Source: Bacteroidota bacterium (lineage in GTDB: Bacteria; Bacteroidota; Rhodothermia; Rhodothermales; JAHQVL01). From it: a stretch of DNA of 43,821 nt. Shown in pieces: positions 17,060-25,461 of this stretch; the stretch's first letter is position 1, and each line of letters opens with the position of its first letter. The position numbers and the translations under genes were made by a program. The DNA is taken from the NCBI GenBank assembly GCA_039111535.1, contig JBCCIM010000025.1:1-43821 (forward strand), in the 5' to 3' direction. The notes under the pieces were generated by a model. The model was not told where the DNA came from. It searched no databases and saw only the letters and a list, made by a program, of their open reading frames with translations.

Positions 17060-17875
17060 ATGGATCACAATACAGCGCGCAAAGCCTACCTGGATGGACT
17101 CGTAACCAAATACGAAACGCAGGCATTCATCCAACTTGATCCTATATCTGTGCCACATGGCTTTGACGATCCAGCTGATCAAGAAATCATTGGCCTTTTT
17201 GCCGCGCTGCTCGCCTGGGGACAACGAAAAACGGTACTTAGCAAACTTGCCGATTTGTGCGAGCGCATGGACTTCAAACCCCATGCTTTTGTATACAACT
17301 TCAACGCAATCCAACACGAATCAGTACTTGCAGGCTTCAAGCACCGCACTTTTCAACCATCAGACGCTGTCTGGCTGATTCAAAACCTGTCTTCGATACT
17401 TAAGCGCTACCAGACCATTGAGCGGGCTTTTGCCGCTTTCGACGATTCATCGGAACCACATGTTGGGCCGGCCATACAGGGATTTAGTGACTTGCTATTC
17501 TCCATACACCCGGAAACACCCCGCCGGCTAAGAAAACACCTTGCGCGTCCATCCACAGGTAGCGCGTGCAAACGCTTGTGCATGTATCTCCGCTGGATGG
17601 TACGCCCCGGGCCTGTTGACCTTGGCATCTGGACGCAGATTGCTCAGCACAAACTTGTACTCCCTCTCGATGTACACTCCGGCCGGCAAGCCCGTGCGCT
17701 CGGATTTCTTACGAGGAAACAAGACGACTGGCGCGCTGCACTGGAATTAACGGAAGCTTGCAAATTACTCTGCGCCCAAGACCCTGCAAAATACGATTAT
17801 GCGTTCTTTGGCGTTGGCGCCTACAAAGAACCGCTCGACGCCCGGTTTATCGTCAATCCCACGCCAGCTAAATGA
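17060..17875 (+). CDS. TIGR02757 family protein, function unknown
   Basis: The 271-residue protein matches the TIGR02757/DUF2400 layout, which is common in Bacteroidota and delta-like proteobacteria. Landmarks are IGLFAALLAWGQRKTVL, FKHRTFQPSDAVWLI, and the central RLCMYLRWMVR followed by KLVLPLDVHSGRQARALG. No catalytic motif is established for this family; some members are annotated as iron-sulphur or DNA glycosylase-like, but I do not assert that. It starts 14 bases after polytopic protein B, probably as the last gene of that operon. Its end overlaps by 8 bases with the end of the convergent glycosyltransferase gene. Confidence 0.82.
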   Translation: MDHNTARKAYLDGLVTKYETQAFIQLDPISVPHGFDDPADQEIIGLFAALLAWGQRKTVLSKLADLCERMDFKPHAFVYNFNAIQHESVLAGFKHRTFQPSDAVWLIQNLSSILKRYQTIERAFAAFDDSSEPHVGPAIQGFSDLLFSIHPETPRRLRKHLARPSTGSACKRLCMYLRWMVRPGPVDLGIWTQIAQHKLVLPLDVHSGRQARALGFLTRKQDDWRAALELTEACKLLCAQDPAKYDYAFFGVGAYKEPLDARFIVNPTPAK

Positions 17876-18593
17876 CCTTTCGGTTGCGCATCACAAAAGA
17901 GATTGACTCTTTGAATGAGCGCATTGCCACTTTAAAAAGTTTGAAATGTTTGATTGAGACAGTGCCCGTCTGCCGAAACTGATTCTTTATGGGCATCTCT
18001 TTACAGCGAAGTTTTTTTGCGCCAGCTGCCATCCCGGTAATCAGAACATTAGGCGCAAACGTATCAACAGGAATACGCTGAATAAGCGGACTCAAAGCTG
18101 CGCTTCTGAACAAGCGAAAGGGAGAATTAACATCAACCAACCTACTCCCAAACCCTAAACGGACAACCAGCCAGGCGATGTATGAAATAAACTGTCGGGA
18201 AATCGGGAAGTCTTTATGCGAGCGCTGCCCGAGTAAAAAGTCATAAGAATCGCGAAGCTCCCAGAAAGCCTCAAACTGGTCTGCCCGTATTTCATTGTCT
18301 GAGTCGATCTGAAAAATCCAATCTGCATGCCGCGACTCAGCATATCCCCGCAAGATCGTCGGGCCGTGTCCCGTATTCGGCTTGTTGACTACAACGAGAT
18401 GGGGGTAGGTAGCATCTAGCTGTGACAGGATATCAAGCGTATTGTCTTTAGAGCCGTCATTATAACACCTGATTTCGAAATCCACACCCATCCCGGAGAG
18501 CGTATCATGCCAGTCCTGCACCACAGTTTCAATGATTTCTTCCTCATTGTAAACGGGCATTACTATCGATAATCGGTCTTTTGTTTTATTCAT
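17868..18593 (-). CDS. Family 2 glycosyltransferase (polyprenol-phosphate type)
   Basis: This is a GT-A-fold glycosyltransferase of 241 residues. It has IVMPVYNEEE near the N-terminus, CYNDGSKDNT for nucleotide binding, IDSDNE as the metal-binding DxD motif and LLGQRSHK where related enzymes have a GxR motif. The layout is similar to dolichol-phosphate mannose synthase or other polyprenol-phosphate sugar synthases, which supply sugars to GT-C enzymes. There is no C-terminal membrane pair. It lies 28 bases after the large polytopic protein gene (18621-20684), so both are probably on one transcript. Substrate is unknown. Confidence 0.88.
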   Translation of the reverse strand: MNKTKDRLSIVMPVYNEEEIIETVVQDWHDTLSGMGVDFEIRCYNDGSKDNTLDILSQLDATYPHLVVVNKPNTGHGPTILRGYAESRHADWIFQIDSDNEIRADQFEAFWELRDSYDFLLGQRSHKDFPISRQFISYIAWLVVRLGFGSRLVDVNSPFRLFRSAALSPLIQRIPVDTFAPNVLITGMAAGAKKLRCKEMPIKNQFRQTGTVSIKHFKLFKVAMRSFKESISFVMRNRKVI

Positions 18594-18620
18594 CTTCGCA
18601 ATTGACCCTGAACGTCAGGC

Positions 18621-20684
18621 TTAAGGGGATGTACGCCGGGAGACTAGCTGACGGGTAGAAAAGACCTTGCAGTATGCATTTTGGAATATTGGCTCGGACT
18701 GCCAAACCCAAGATGCACTATTTCCCCAAACGGGATCGGCTTTTTTAACTACAAGCAAATCGATGTTATATAAATTGGTCATCGCCTGAACTTCCGCAGG
18801 CGTATTCTGATCCTCAAAAATGCGCGCTATCGCATCATAATGGGTATAAAACGTGTCACGGTTCACGCCATACAGTTGCCCCAATGTCGTATCGGCTATC
18901 GCAACCTGTCGGTTACCGTATAACGCATGGAAATATTCAATCTCAATTTTCGGGTTATGCTGCAGCACAGCTTCTTGTGGTGCAGTTTGATCAATCCACT
19001 CGTAGGTCTCCCTGATTGCATAGCCATAGGCGCCCTGCTCCGCGTAGGAAAACTGCCGGATAACAAATGCTTCATAGACATTGGACCCTATACCAAGCGC
19101 CAGCATGCCAATGAGCACATACCGCATCGCCGGCTCAAGCTTAAGCGTTGGGTACGCTTTACTCCCAAAACACGCTGCGCAAACAGGAATCCCATATACA
19201 AGCATGGCAAACTGGGCAAACATAAAGCCCCGCCAACCCAGATCGTTATTTTTAATATTGGACTTGACAAAGGTGCATAATAGCAACGATACCAAAAACA
19301 TCACCAGCATGAACTGCTCTTCCCGCTCCAGGGGCCGGGCCTCCTTTTTCCTAAAATCCCAAAACAGCCAGGTTGCCATCAGGAAAAAACCCAATTCAAG
19401 TATATAATTGATCGGCAATGCCAGCAGGCGCAATAGCAACATCCCCACACCAGAAACCCCCAAACGCATCTGCTCCAGAATGGGAAACGGGCGCACAGTG
19501 AATGCAAGTGGCGACCGGCTAAGGCTTTGCGATCCGTACAAATCGAGAATGTATGGCACAAGAAGCAAGGCCGTTGTCAAACCAACCAATAACAAGGGAA
19601 AGAGCTCATTCTTTCTGTCAATGGTCAATACAACGATCATCCAGACCATTAAAATCACAGCCGCTGCAAACGCGATCCAAATGGACATCCCCACCGCAGA
19701 TGCCAGAGCCAGTACAGCGAAAAGAAGCAATAGATTGCTGCCGGCTCCTGTCTCTTCGTTAAACCGTTCATTAATCAGTAAAAAAGCAAACAAACAGCAA
19801 ACAAAAGCGCCAACGTAATGTGGCACCCAAAGTATTGCGCTAATCCAGGCGCTGACCTGCTCATTCCACCACTCAATCGAAGGAATTAACAGACCATCAG
19901 CTCCCTGTGTTGAATGCGTGAGATAACCACTGTATGCCGGTATAAAATCCAGGCCTGTTACAAGTAACAACAGCAGGCCCCGGACGATATGCCGTGGTGA
20001 AAGGCCCAGCTTGATGCGTTGCCGCTTCATCCAAAACAGCATCACAACAACCAGCGATATCCCGCCCCACATAATACTACCCATGACGGCATGGCGGGCT
20101 GTTACAATGCTTCCCCCCACAATATCTACAATGCTGCAGAGCTGAAACCAGAAGTAATAATAAAACAGCTCTACCGGTGCTGTCGGGTAAAAGCTGGGAT
20201 TGACGGGCGGAATGCCGGTCATAGAAATGGCATTGGTTACTGCAGTGTGTTTCGTATAGTCGTAAGATACAAGCGGCCGCACCAGTTCCCCATCAAGAAC
20301 CAGATCGACCATATAACCCATGGCAACAAGCAGCGCAATACCCAGACCCAACAAGAGGCGAAGGTGTTGCTTTACCATGGCACGCAAGCGGTCCATTGCA
20401 AACGATCGCCCGACAAATGAGGTAGTGAAGAAACCCATCCAGCTTACCGCCAAGAGCGTCCATACAGCCGCTATACCGCTGGTTTTGCCTATGAGGTAAA
20501 TAGCAATGGGGCAACAGGCAAGCGACAACAACAACGCGACGCTGAGTTGATAGCCTAAACCGCGAGATCTGAATTGCAGAATATCTGAGAAGTAGCCAAG
20601 AGCAAATCCTGGCAGGATGATCACCAGAGGAAAGAGCGCAAATGCGCTTGATGCCCCCAGTAAATCAGAAACAGTAAAATGCAC
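18621..20684 (-). CDS. Large polytopic membrane protein, GT-C-like
   Basis: The 687-residue product has about 12-14 hydrophobic segments, a loop after the third or fourth segment (DYTKHTAVTNAISMTGIPPV, then NPSFYP and ELFYYYFWF), and a soluble tail of about 130 residues. The loop with IPPVNPSFYP and an aromatic run is typical of bacterial membrane proteins that carry YfhO/PMT-like features, but I cannot fix a family. The start codon is GTG (20682-20684); no better one is in frame upstream, and the first hydrophobic segment follows directly. It is 22 bases downstream of the flavin reductase gene and just ahead of the glycosyltransferase, which points to glycan or lipid-linked sugar work at the membrane. 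Confidence 0.72.
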   Translation of the reverse strand: MHFTVSDLLGASSAFALFPLVIILPGFALGYFSDILQFRSRGLGYQLSVALLLSLACCPIAIYLIGKTSGIAAVWTLLAVSWMGFFTTSFVGRSFAMDRLRAMVKQHLRLLLGLGIALLVAMGYMVDLVLDGELVRPLVSYDYTKHTAVTNAISMTGIPPVNPSFYPTAPVELFYYYFWFQLCSIVDIVGGSIVTARHAVMGSIMWGGISLVVVMLFWMKRQRIKLGLSPRHIVRGLLLLLVTGLDFIPAYSGYLTHSTQGADGLLIPSIEWWNEQVSAWISAILWVPHYVGAFVCCLFAFLLINERFNEETGAGSNLLLLFAVLALASAVGMSIWIAFAAAVILMVWMIVVLTIDRKNELFPLLLVGLTTALLLVPYILDLYGSQSLSRSPLAFTVRPFPILEQMRLGVSGVGMLLLRLLALPINYILELGFFLMATWLFWDFRKKEARPLEREEQFMLVMFLVSLLLCTFVKSNIKNNDLGWRGFMFAQFAMLVYGIPVCAACFGSKAYPTLKLEPAMRYVLIGMLALGIGSNVYEAFVIRQFSYAEQGAYGYAIRETYEWIDQTAPQEAVLQHNPKIEIEYFHALYGNRQVAIADTTLGQLYGVNRDTFYTHYDAIARIFEDQNTPAEVQAMTNLYNIDLLVVKKADPVWGNSASWVWQSEPIFQNAYCKVFSTRQLVSRRTSP

Positions 20685-20706
20685 TAAACAATGGATTAGA
20701 AGTCAG

Positions 20707-21204
20707 CTAGGCAGTACCGCCTACTTTTCGATAGGACTGCTGATAATAGAGCAGCGGCTTGCCCAGAGAAACAGCATTGGCTTCCAGTACTTCGCCAATT
20801 ATGAGAGAATGATCGCCGGCTGGCACAACATTAAATGGCCGGCAAAACAAGATGGCCAATACATCATCCAACAAGGGCAAGTCATCCCCATCAAGATGGT
20901 GCAACACACCCTCAAACTGCTGTTTGCTGGATTGATGAGGAATAGAGAAACGCTCACTTAATGCAGCCTGGTGTTCAGACAAGATCTGTACAGCAAATCG
21001 GTCTGACGCCATCAACACATCATGCATTGATGACTCATGCATTACATTAAATGAAATGAGCGGCGGATCCAGTGACACGCTGGTAAACGAACCAATGGTT
21101 ATACCCTTGGCGCCTTCTGGCGTATCAACCGTAACAATCGTTACAGGGGAAGCAACATGCCGCATAACAGCACGCAAATCTTCACCAGTAAGTAGTGCAG
21201 ACAT
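20707..21204 (-). CDS. Flavin reductase-like FMN-binding protein
   Basis: The 165-residue protein is a single flavin-reductase-like domain. It begins with LRAVMRHVASPVTIVTVDT, followed by GITIGSFTSVSLDPPLISFN, the conserved flavin-binding segment, and DRFAVQILSEHQAALSERF. Such proteins reduce FMN or FAD with NAD(P)H and often feed a two-component monooxygenase. No partner oxygenase is in the window. It starts 57 bases after dnaJ ends, on the same strand, so it may share the heat-shock transcript. Confidence 0.88.
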   Translation of the reverse strand: MSALLTGEDLRAVMRHVASPVTIVTVDTPEGAKGITIGSFTSVSLDPPLISFNVMHESSMHDVLMASDRFAVQILSEHQAALSERFSIPHQSSKQQFEGVLHHLDGDDLPLLDDVLAILFCRPFNVVPAGDHSLIIGEVLEANAVSLGKPLLYYQQSYRKVGGTA

Positions 21205-21261
21205 TGAATTAAGGTTTAAAAAACCTGGTAGGAATAATTAAAGCTGCTGCCGGCCAGTAGA

Positions 21262-22428
21262 TCAGGTAAAGACGTCTTTAACCTTGCTAAAAAACGATTT
21301 TTTATCATCATCTTTCTCTGGCTGCGGGATAAAGGAAGGAGATTCTCTGTACTTTTCAAAGAAGTCCCGCTCTTCATCGGTCAGGGTCTTTGGTGTCCAT
21401 ACATTGATACGGACCATCTGATCTCCCCGCCGATTGCCATTTAACTCAGGCAATCCGCGACTGCGCATACGCAGTATTTTGCCAGATTGCATCCCAGGAT
21501 CGATATCCAACCGGGCGCGTCCTTTCAATGTAGGCACTTCAACTTCAGTACCCAAAGCCGCCTCTGGGAAAGAAATGTGCAAATCATAATAGATGTCTAA
21601 TCCCTCGCGGGTGAAATCTTTGTTTGCAACTTCTTCAATTTCAACGCGAAGGTCTCCGGTTGTACCGCCTCGGATACCGGCATTACCTGCCCCACGTAAC
21701 GTCAGGTAATTGCCTTCCAATACACCTGGAGGCACCGTAATTGTAATGGTCTCCTCCCCTTTCTTCCGCCCATCACCATTACAGCTTTTGCACCGATCGT
21801 TGATGATTCGTCCTTCTCCCTGGCAAGTTGGGCAGGTTTGCACGTTCACAAACTGTCCGAACACCGAACGTGTGACCTGGCGCACCTCTCCACTTCCCTG
21901 ACAGGTCGGGCAAGGTGAATAACCTTCTTTTCCTGCTTCTGCACCTGACCCAGAACAAGGCTCACACTTCACAAACTTGCGCACCTTGATTTTTTTCTCG
22001 GTGCCCTCGCTTATTTCAGCCAGTGTGAGGGGTAACTTGATGCGCAGGTCTCCACCGGGGCGGCCGCTCCGTCGTCGGCCACGCGGCCGGCCACCAGCTG
22101 CGCCACCAAACACCTCATCGAAGATGCTCCCGCTGTTACCAAAAATATCGCTAAACGCGCTGAAGATATCATTGATGTCCTGAAAGCCCGCTGCGCCGGC
22201 ACCATTGCCACGAACGCCAGAATGCCCAAAGCGGTCGTATCGCTGACGCTTGTCAGCATTCGACAGGACTTCGTAGGCCTCCGCAGCTTCTTTGAACTTA
22301 GTTTCAGCTTCTTTATCGTCCGGGTTACGATCAGGATGATATTTCAGGGCAAGCTTGCGGTATGCTCGCTTGATATCGGCATCTGAAGCGTTACGTTGGA
22401 CACCTAGTATTTCGTAATAATCGCGCAT
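21262..22428 (-). CDS. dnaJ: Chaperone DnaJ (type I Hsp40)
   Basis: This co-chaperone stimulates DnaK ATPase and delivers unfolded clients. The J domain at the N-terminus has the HPD triad (YHPDRNPDD), and a Gly/Phe/Gly-Arg-rich linker follows (about 70-125). All four zinc-finger repeats are present: [24 protein letters not shown] and CKSCNGDG. The C-terminal substrate-binding domains end at residue 388, of normal length. It is 26 bases after grpE. dnaK is not in this window, so the chaperone genes are split between loci. Confidence 0.97.
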   Translation of the reverse strand: MRDYYEILGVQRNASDADIKRAYRKLALKYHPDRNPDDKEAETKFKEAAEAYEVLSNADKRQRYDRFGHSGVRGNGAGAAGFQDINDIFSAFSDIFGNSGSIFDEVFGGAAGGRPRGRRRSGRPGGDLRIKLPLTLAEISEGTEKKIKVRKFVKCEPCSGSGAEAGKEGYSPCPTCQGSGEVRQVTRSVFGQFVNVQTCPTCQGEGRIINDRCKSCNGDGRKKGEETITITVPPGVLEGNYLTLRGAGNAGIRGGTTGDLRVEIEEVANKDFTREGLDIYYDLHISFPEAALGTEVEVPTLKGRARLDIDPGMQSGKILRMRSRGLPELNGNRRGDQMVRINVWTPKTLTDEERDFFEKYRESPSFIPQPEKDDDKKSFFSKVKDVFT

Positions 22429-22454
22429 GTACGTTCAGGTCAGTACTGGTCACA

Positions 22455-23057
22455 TCAGGCTGCTACAACAACCCGGGTGTGACGCAGTACACGATCCCCC
22501 ATCCGATATCCTTTCTGGATCTCTTCGAGCACAGTGCCCGGTTCAGTATCTTCAGGGGCGGGTTGCTGCATTAATGCTTCGTGTTCTTGTTCGTTGAAGG
22601 GCTGACCTTTGGCTTCAATGGGCTCAACACCCAGCCGGGCCAACTCATTCTGGAATTTGTCAAATACCAACTCTACCCCCTGCTTCAACTGCTCGTATCC
22701 TTCCTGGAGTTGGTCTTCTTTTTCCTCAAGTTGCTTCACGGCATCAACCGAACGCGTAAAGTCGTCGAGGATTTCCAGCATTTGCTGGACAACTTTTGCT
22801 TTGCCGGCTTCAAAGAGCATGGTTTTCTCCTGCTCAGTTCGCCGCTTGTAATTCTGAAACTCTGCAACCTGCCGCAACAGCCGGTCTTTCGTTTCTTTAA
22901 GTTCTGTTTTTAAGTCGGTTACTTCTGAGACTGACTCAGGTACTTCTTCAGTGCTCTCCTCCTCCTCTTTTACTGCTTCCTTTTCATCAGCCTGCGACTC
23001 AGCAGCTTTTGCTGCACCTTCTCCAGAAATCTCTACTGTATCTTCCATATCATTCAT
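22455..23057 (-). CDS. grpE: Nucleotide exchange factor GrpE
   Basis: GrpE releases ADP from DnaK and acts as a dimer. The 200-residue protein has an acidic, disordered N-terminus (about 1-45), a long coiled coil (LKTELKETKDRLLRQVAEFQ, then NYKRR) and a C-terminal beta domain ending in GYRMGDRVLRHTRVVVA, the family signature. It starts 71 bases after hrcA ends and is followed by dnaJ, a typical hrcA-grpE-dnaJ order. Confidence 0.96.
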   Translation of the reverse strand: MNDMEDTVEISGEGAAKAAESQADEKEAVKEEEESTEEVPESVSEVTDLKTELKETKDRLLRQVAEFQNYKRRTEQEKTMLFEAGKAKVVQQMLEILDDFTRSVDAVKQLEEKEDQLQEGYEQLKQGVELVFDKFQNELARLGVEPIEAKGQPFNEQEHEALMQQPAPEDTEPGTVLEEIQKGYRMGDRVLRHTRVVVAA

Positions 23058-23128
23058 AATTCCAAAATGCGCAACCGGTTAACTGGGTACTGTTCAGAGG
23101 GCTTCCAGGGAAAATGGTTAAATCTAAA

Positions 23129-24205
23129 TCAATTGCGTTCGCCTTCTTGTTTGCTGAGGATTACAGAAACCCCTTCAACAAGGGAAAAGACATGCGAATA
23201 GTGCATTCTTTTGGGGCCAATGACACCAAGTGTACCTTCTGTATTCCCAAAGCGATAGCGCGCTGTTACAATAGAATATTGGTTTACTGTCCCATCATTG
23301 ATTTCACTGCCTATCCGGATATTAACCTGGCCAGGCTTCACAATGGGTTCGTTTTCGAGTAATTCTACAATGAAATTTTCATTCTCGAGCAGTTGCACGA
23401 GGTCTTTGAGGTCTTCTGGTTGCTCCAAAAACTCAGGTTGGGCAACAATGTTTTGTGCGCCGGCATAACTAACGCGTCCGTCTTCCTGTTCGCTGAAGAT
23501 ATTATCAGAAGATTGCAATACGAGCTTCACAAGCCCGGTCGGCTCGTTCTGAACATCCCGCATGCGATCCGCATACGTTTTGCGAATTTCGTCGATGGAT
23601 AACCCAGCGAGCCTGCTGTTGAGCAATGCCACCACATCATCCAATTCCCGCCGACCCAGCGTAGTATGCAATTCGAGTACAACAGTTTTCACCAACCCGC
23701 CTTCCAGGCTGATGACGAACATAATCCGGGATGACGAAAGCGGCACAACTTCCAGCCTTTCAAGAATCCCGCTGCTCAACTTTGGACTGAGCACAACGCC
23801 AAGCAAGTTTGAAAGCCGGCCCAGGATTCGAGAGCATTCGCGTAACAACACATCAGGTTGATCTTCCAATCCACCCAGCTTGGCCTGAAGGTATGCCTGG
23901 TCATTCATAGACATGCCCTGCGGCTGCATCAATTGGTTGACAAAGGTACGATACCCTAATTCCGTAGGAATCCGACCAGCTGATGTGTAGGGATGATCAA
24001 GCAAGCCACGATCTTCCAAATCACTCATCGTGTTCCGTATTGACGCGGCACTAAGCCCGCCAGGAAAACGCTTTGACAAAAAGCGTGAACCAACCGGGCC
24101 GGCAGTATCAACAAAGCTCCGTACAACCAGACGTAAAATTTCGCCTTCCCGTACGGACAGTTTTTCGTTGAATGATGGGCTATATGTCTGTTGCTGATCA
24201 CTCAT
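23129..24205 (-). CDS. hrcA: Heat-inducible transcription repressor HrcA
   Basis: HrcA represses class I heat-shock operons by binding CIRCE. The 358-residue protein has the N-terminal winged helix (LSVREGEILRLVVRSFVDTA, then GPVGSRFLSK and AASIRNTMSDLEDRGLL) and a C-terminal dimer/GAF-like region ending in RYRFGNTEGTLGVIGPKRMHY, the family signature. It is the first gene of the operon. I found no CIRCE (TTAGCACTC-N9-GAGTGCTAA) in the 95 bases upstream; a shorter dyad is present at 24230-24251. Confidence 0.96.
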   Translation of the reverse strand: MSDQQQTYSPSFNEKLSVREGEILRLVVRSFVDTAGPVGSRFLSKRFPGGLSAASIRNTMSDLEDRGLLDHPYTSAGRIPTELGYRTFVNQLMQPQGMSMNDQAYLQAKLGGLEDQPDVLLRECSRILGRLSNLLGVVLSPKLSSGILERLEVVPLSSSRIMFVISLEGGLVKTVVLELHTTLGRRELDDVVALLNSRLAGLSIDEIRKTYADRMRDVQNEPTGLVKLVLQSSDNIFSEQEDGRVSYAGAQNIVAQPEFLEQPEDLKDLVQLLENENFIVELLENEPIVKPGQVNIRIGSEINDGTVNQYSIVTARYRFGNTEGTLGVIGPKRMHYSHVFSLVEGVSVILSKQEGERN

Positions 24206-24616
24206 GTTAGATACCTAAATCGAGCAAAAGCCTTGCCGATCAGTTCAAGGCAGAGCAATATAGGTCGAATCGGCAGATACTTATACTTACCAGCACCATT
24301 TTGGTTGATCCAACGCGCAGGATAACTGCCAATATTACCTATCACGTTCAGGGGCCTGCCACGCTGACACACACATTACTGCGTATTTCCTATAAATCCC
24401 ACACCTTCTCGCCTGTTTTTTGTGTCTTTTCTGCCCCAATATTGATAGCGTATACTGATATATTCGTTGCTTTCTATGGGGTTCTCGAACACTTTTGGCA
24501 ATGGTATGGCTAGCGGGTTGCGCAATTTATGATAAAGGTACGCAATCTCATCATTTCGAATCAGGTAATACGCGCATGCCCCGCTCGTACAGCCAGGCAA
24601 TAACCAGCTCAATATG
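24206..24616. other. 411-base region between hrcA and the nitroreductase gene
   Basis: It holds the promoter region of hrcA near 24206-24330 and, on the minus strand, a candidate small reading frame directly after the nitroreductase (24376-24627), described separately. No other feature is clear. Confidence 0.4.
24230..24251. promoter_or_regulatory. Short dyad upstream of hrcA
   Basis: GCCTTG and CAAGGC, perfect 6-base arms with a 10-base spacer, lie 25 bases upstream of the hrcA ATG. The spacing is close to CIRCE (9-base spacer) but the bases do not match. It may be a degenerate HrcA site, an RNA stem or chance. Confidence 0.25.
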
Positions 24617-24627
24617 CTAAGGCTCAA
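24376..24627 (-). CDS. Possible small exported protein, unsure
   Basis: An 83-codon frame starts with TTG at 24625-24627, overlapping the nitroreductase stop by 11 bases, which would allow translational coupling. The translation has a short hydrophobic N-terminus ending in SWLLPGCTSGACA, a possible but short lipobox (Cys at residue 13), and a polar, Tyr/Arg/Asn-rich remainder without internal stops or odd codons. A lipoprotein signal normally has a basic start and a longer hydrophobic run, and both are missing. I do not recognise it. It may be real, a remnant, or chance. Confidence 0.3.
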   Translation of the reverse strand: MSLSILSWLLPGCTSGACAYYLIRNDEIAYLYHKLRNPLAIPLPKVFENPIESNEYISIRYQYWGRKDTKNRREGVGFIGNTQ

Positions 24628-25288
24628 ACCACGTAGAGACGTCTTTTAAATCTTTGCGACCGATGTCAGGTACCGTGGCATCACTCGCGGGGTAACCTAT
24701 AGGAAAGAGGATAAAAGGCTTTTCATTCTTGGGCCGGCCCAGAATTTCGTTCAGAAACTTCATCGGGCTGGGTGTGTGCGTGAGCGTAGCAAGGCCCATG
24801 TTGTGGACTGCAGAAATGAACATGCCACACGCGATACCACAGCTTTCCTGAACGTAGTAATGCTTCCGCCGGCTTTCGTCTTCGTTGAACCCGTAACTCT
24901 GCGCAAAACACACAACGATCCAGGGCACCGTTTCGAGGAAAGGTTTTTCCCAATTTGTACCAAACGGAGCCAGAGCCTCAAGCCATTCATCAGACATGCG
25001 GCCGCCATAACTCTCTTTCTCTTCCTTCTCAGCCGCAATCCGTATTTCGCGCTTAACTGCGGGATCACTGATTGCTACGAACGTCCAGGGCTGCATATGG
25101 GCGCCACTTGGAGCCGTACTTGCGGTCTGGATGGCACGCTCGATCAAGTGCTTCGGAACGGGTTCATCACTAAAAAAGCGAATAGACCGGCGCATGTCCA
25201 TCATTTCGTAAAAGGTGTCAGCGCGGTCGACCATCGTGTCTTCTGGATATCGATGGTGTTTAAACGGAATATGGAGGGAGTCCTGCAT
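24617..25288 (-). CDS. Nitroreductase-family protein, iodotyrosine deiodinase-like
   Basis: The 223-residue FMN enzyme starts MRRSIRFF, the FMN phosphate-binding region, followed by APSGAHMQPWTFV. The lid region carries the three residues that bind the zwitterion of halotyrosine in iodotyrosine deiodinase, with the correct spacing: Glu90, Tyr94 and Lys115 (matching human Glu157, Tyr161 and Lys182). The C-terminal part (IACGMFISAVHNMGLATLTHT, read as two adjoining stretches, and GRPKNEKPFILFPIGYP) also follows that subfamily. Such proteins reductively remove halogen from halotyrosines; bacterial members have been shown to do so in vitro, but the cellular substrate is unknown. It is a solitary minus-strand gene after the terminator at 25359-25410. 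Confidence 0.85.
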   Translation of the reverse strand: MQDSLHIPFKHHRYPEDTMVDRADTFYEMMDMRRSIRFFSDEPVPKHLIERAIQTASTAPSGAHMQPWTFVAISDPAVKREIRIAAEKEEKESYGGRMSDEWLEALAPFGTNWEKPFLETVPWIVVCFAQSYGFNEDESRRKHYYVQESCGIACGMFISAVHNMGLATLTHTPSPMKFLNEILGRPKNEKPFILFPIGYPASDATVPDIGRKDLKDVSTWFEP

Positions 25289-25358
25289 AATGTCGGTTGG
25301 CTATGCGATCGCCAATTAATACTGGGCAAACTGGGCCCACCTGTAGAAATTGAACGCA

Positions 25359-25410
25359 AAAAAACAGGGGATTGTGAATGCAACAGGTTCTTTACATTCA
25401 CAATCCCCCG
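25359..25410 (-). terminator. Rho-independent terminator of the SIMPL gene
   Basis: Bases 25367-25380 and 25395-25408 form a perfect 14-bp stem around a 14-base loop. On the minus strand the stem is followed after two bases by seven T. It lies about 52 bases past the stop of the SIMPL-domain gene and 107 bases ahead of the nitroreductase start. Confidence 0.85.
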
Positions 25411-25461
25411 AAGAGATTCAACAGGAGCCGGGAAGTCCCAAATTATTTCACGGTAATCGTG

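Noticed and set aside
24206-24300. CIRCE operator upstream of hrcA
   Set aside because: Looked for TTAGCACTC and GAGTGCTAA; neither half is present.
24776-25456. Plus-strand frame of about 226 codons
   Set aside because: Antisense to the nitroreductase and runs through the terminator at 25359-25410.
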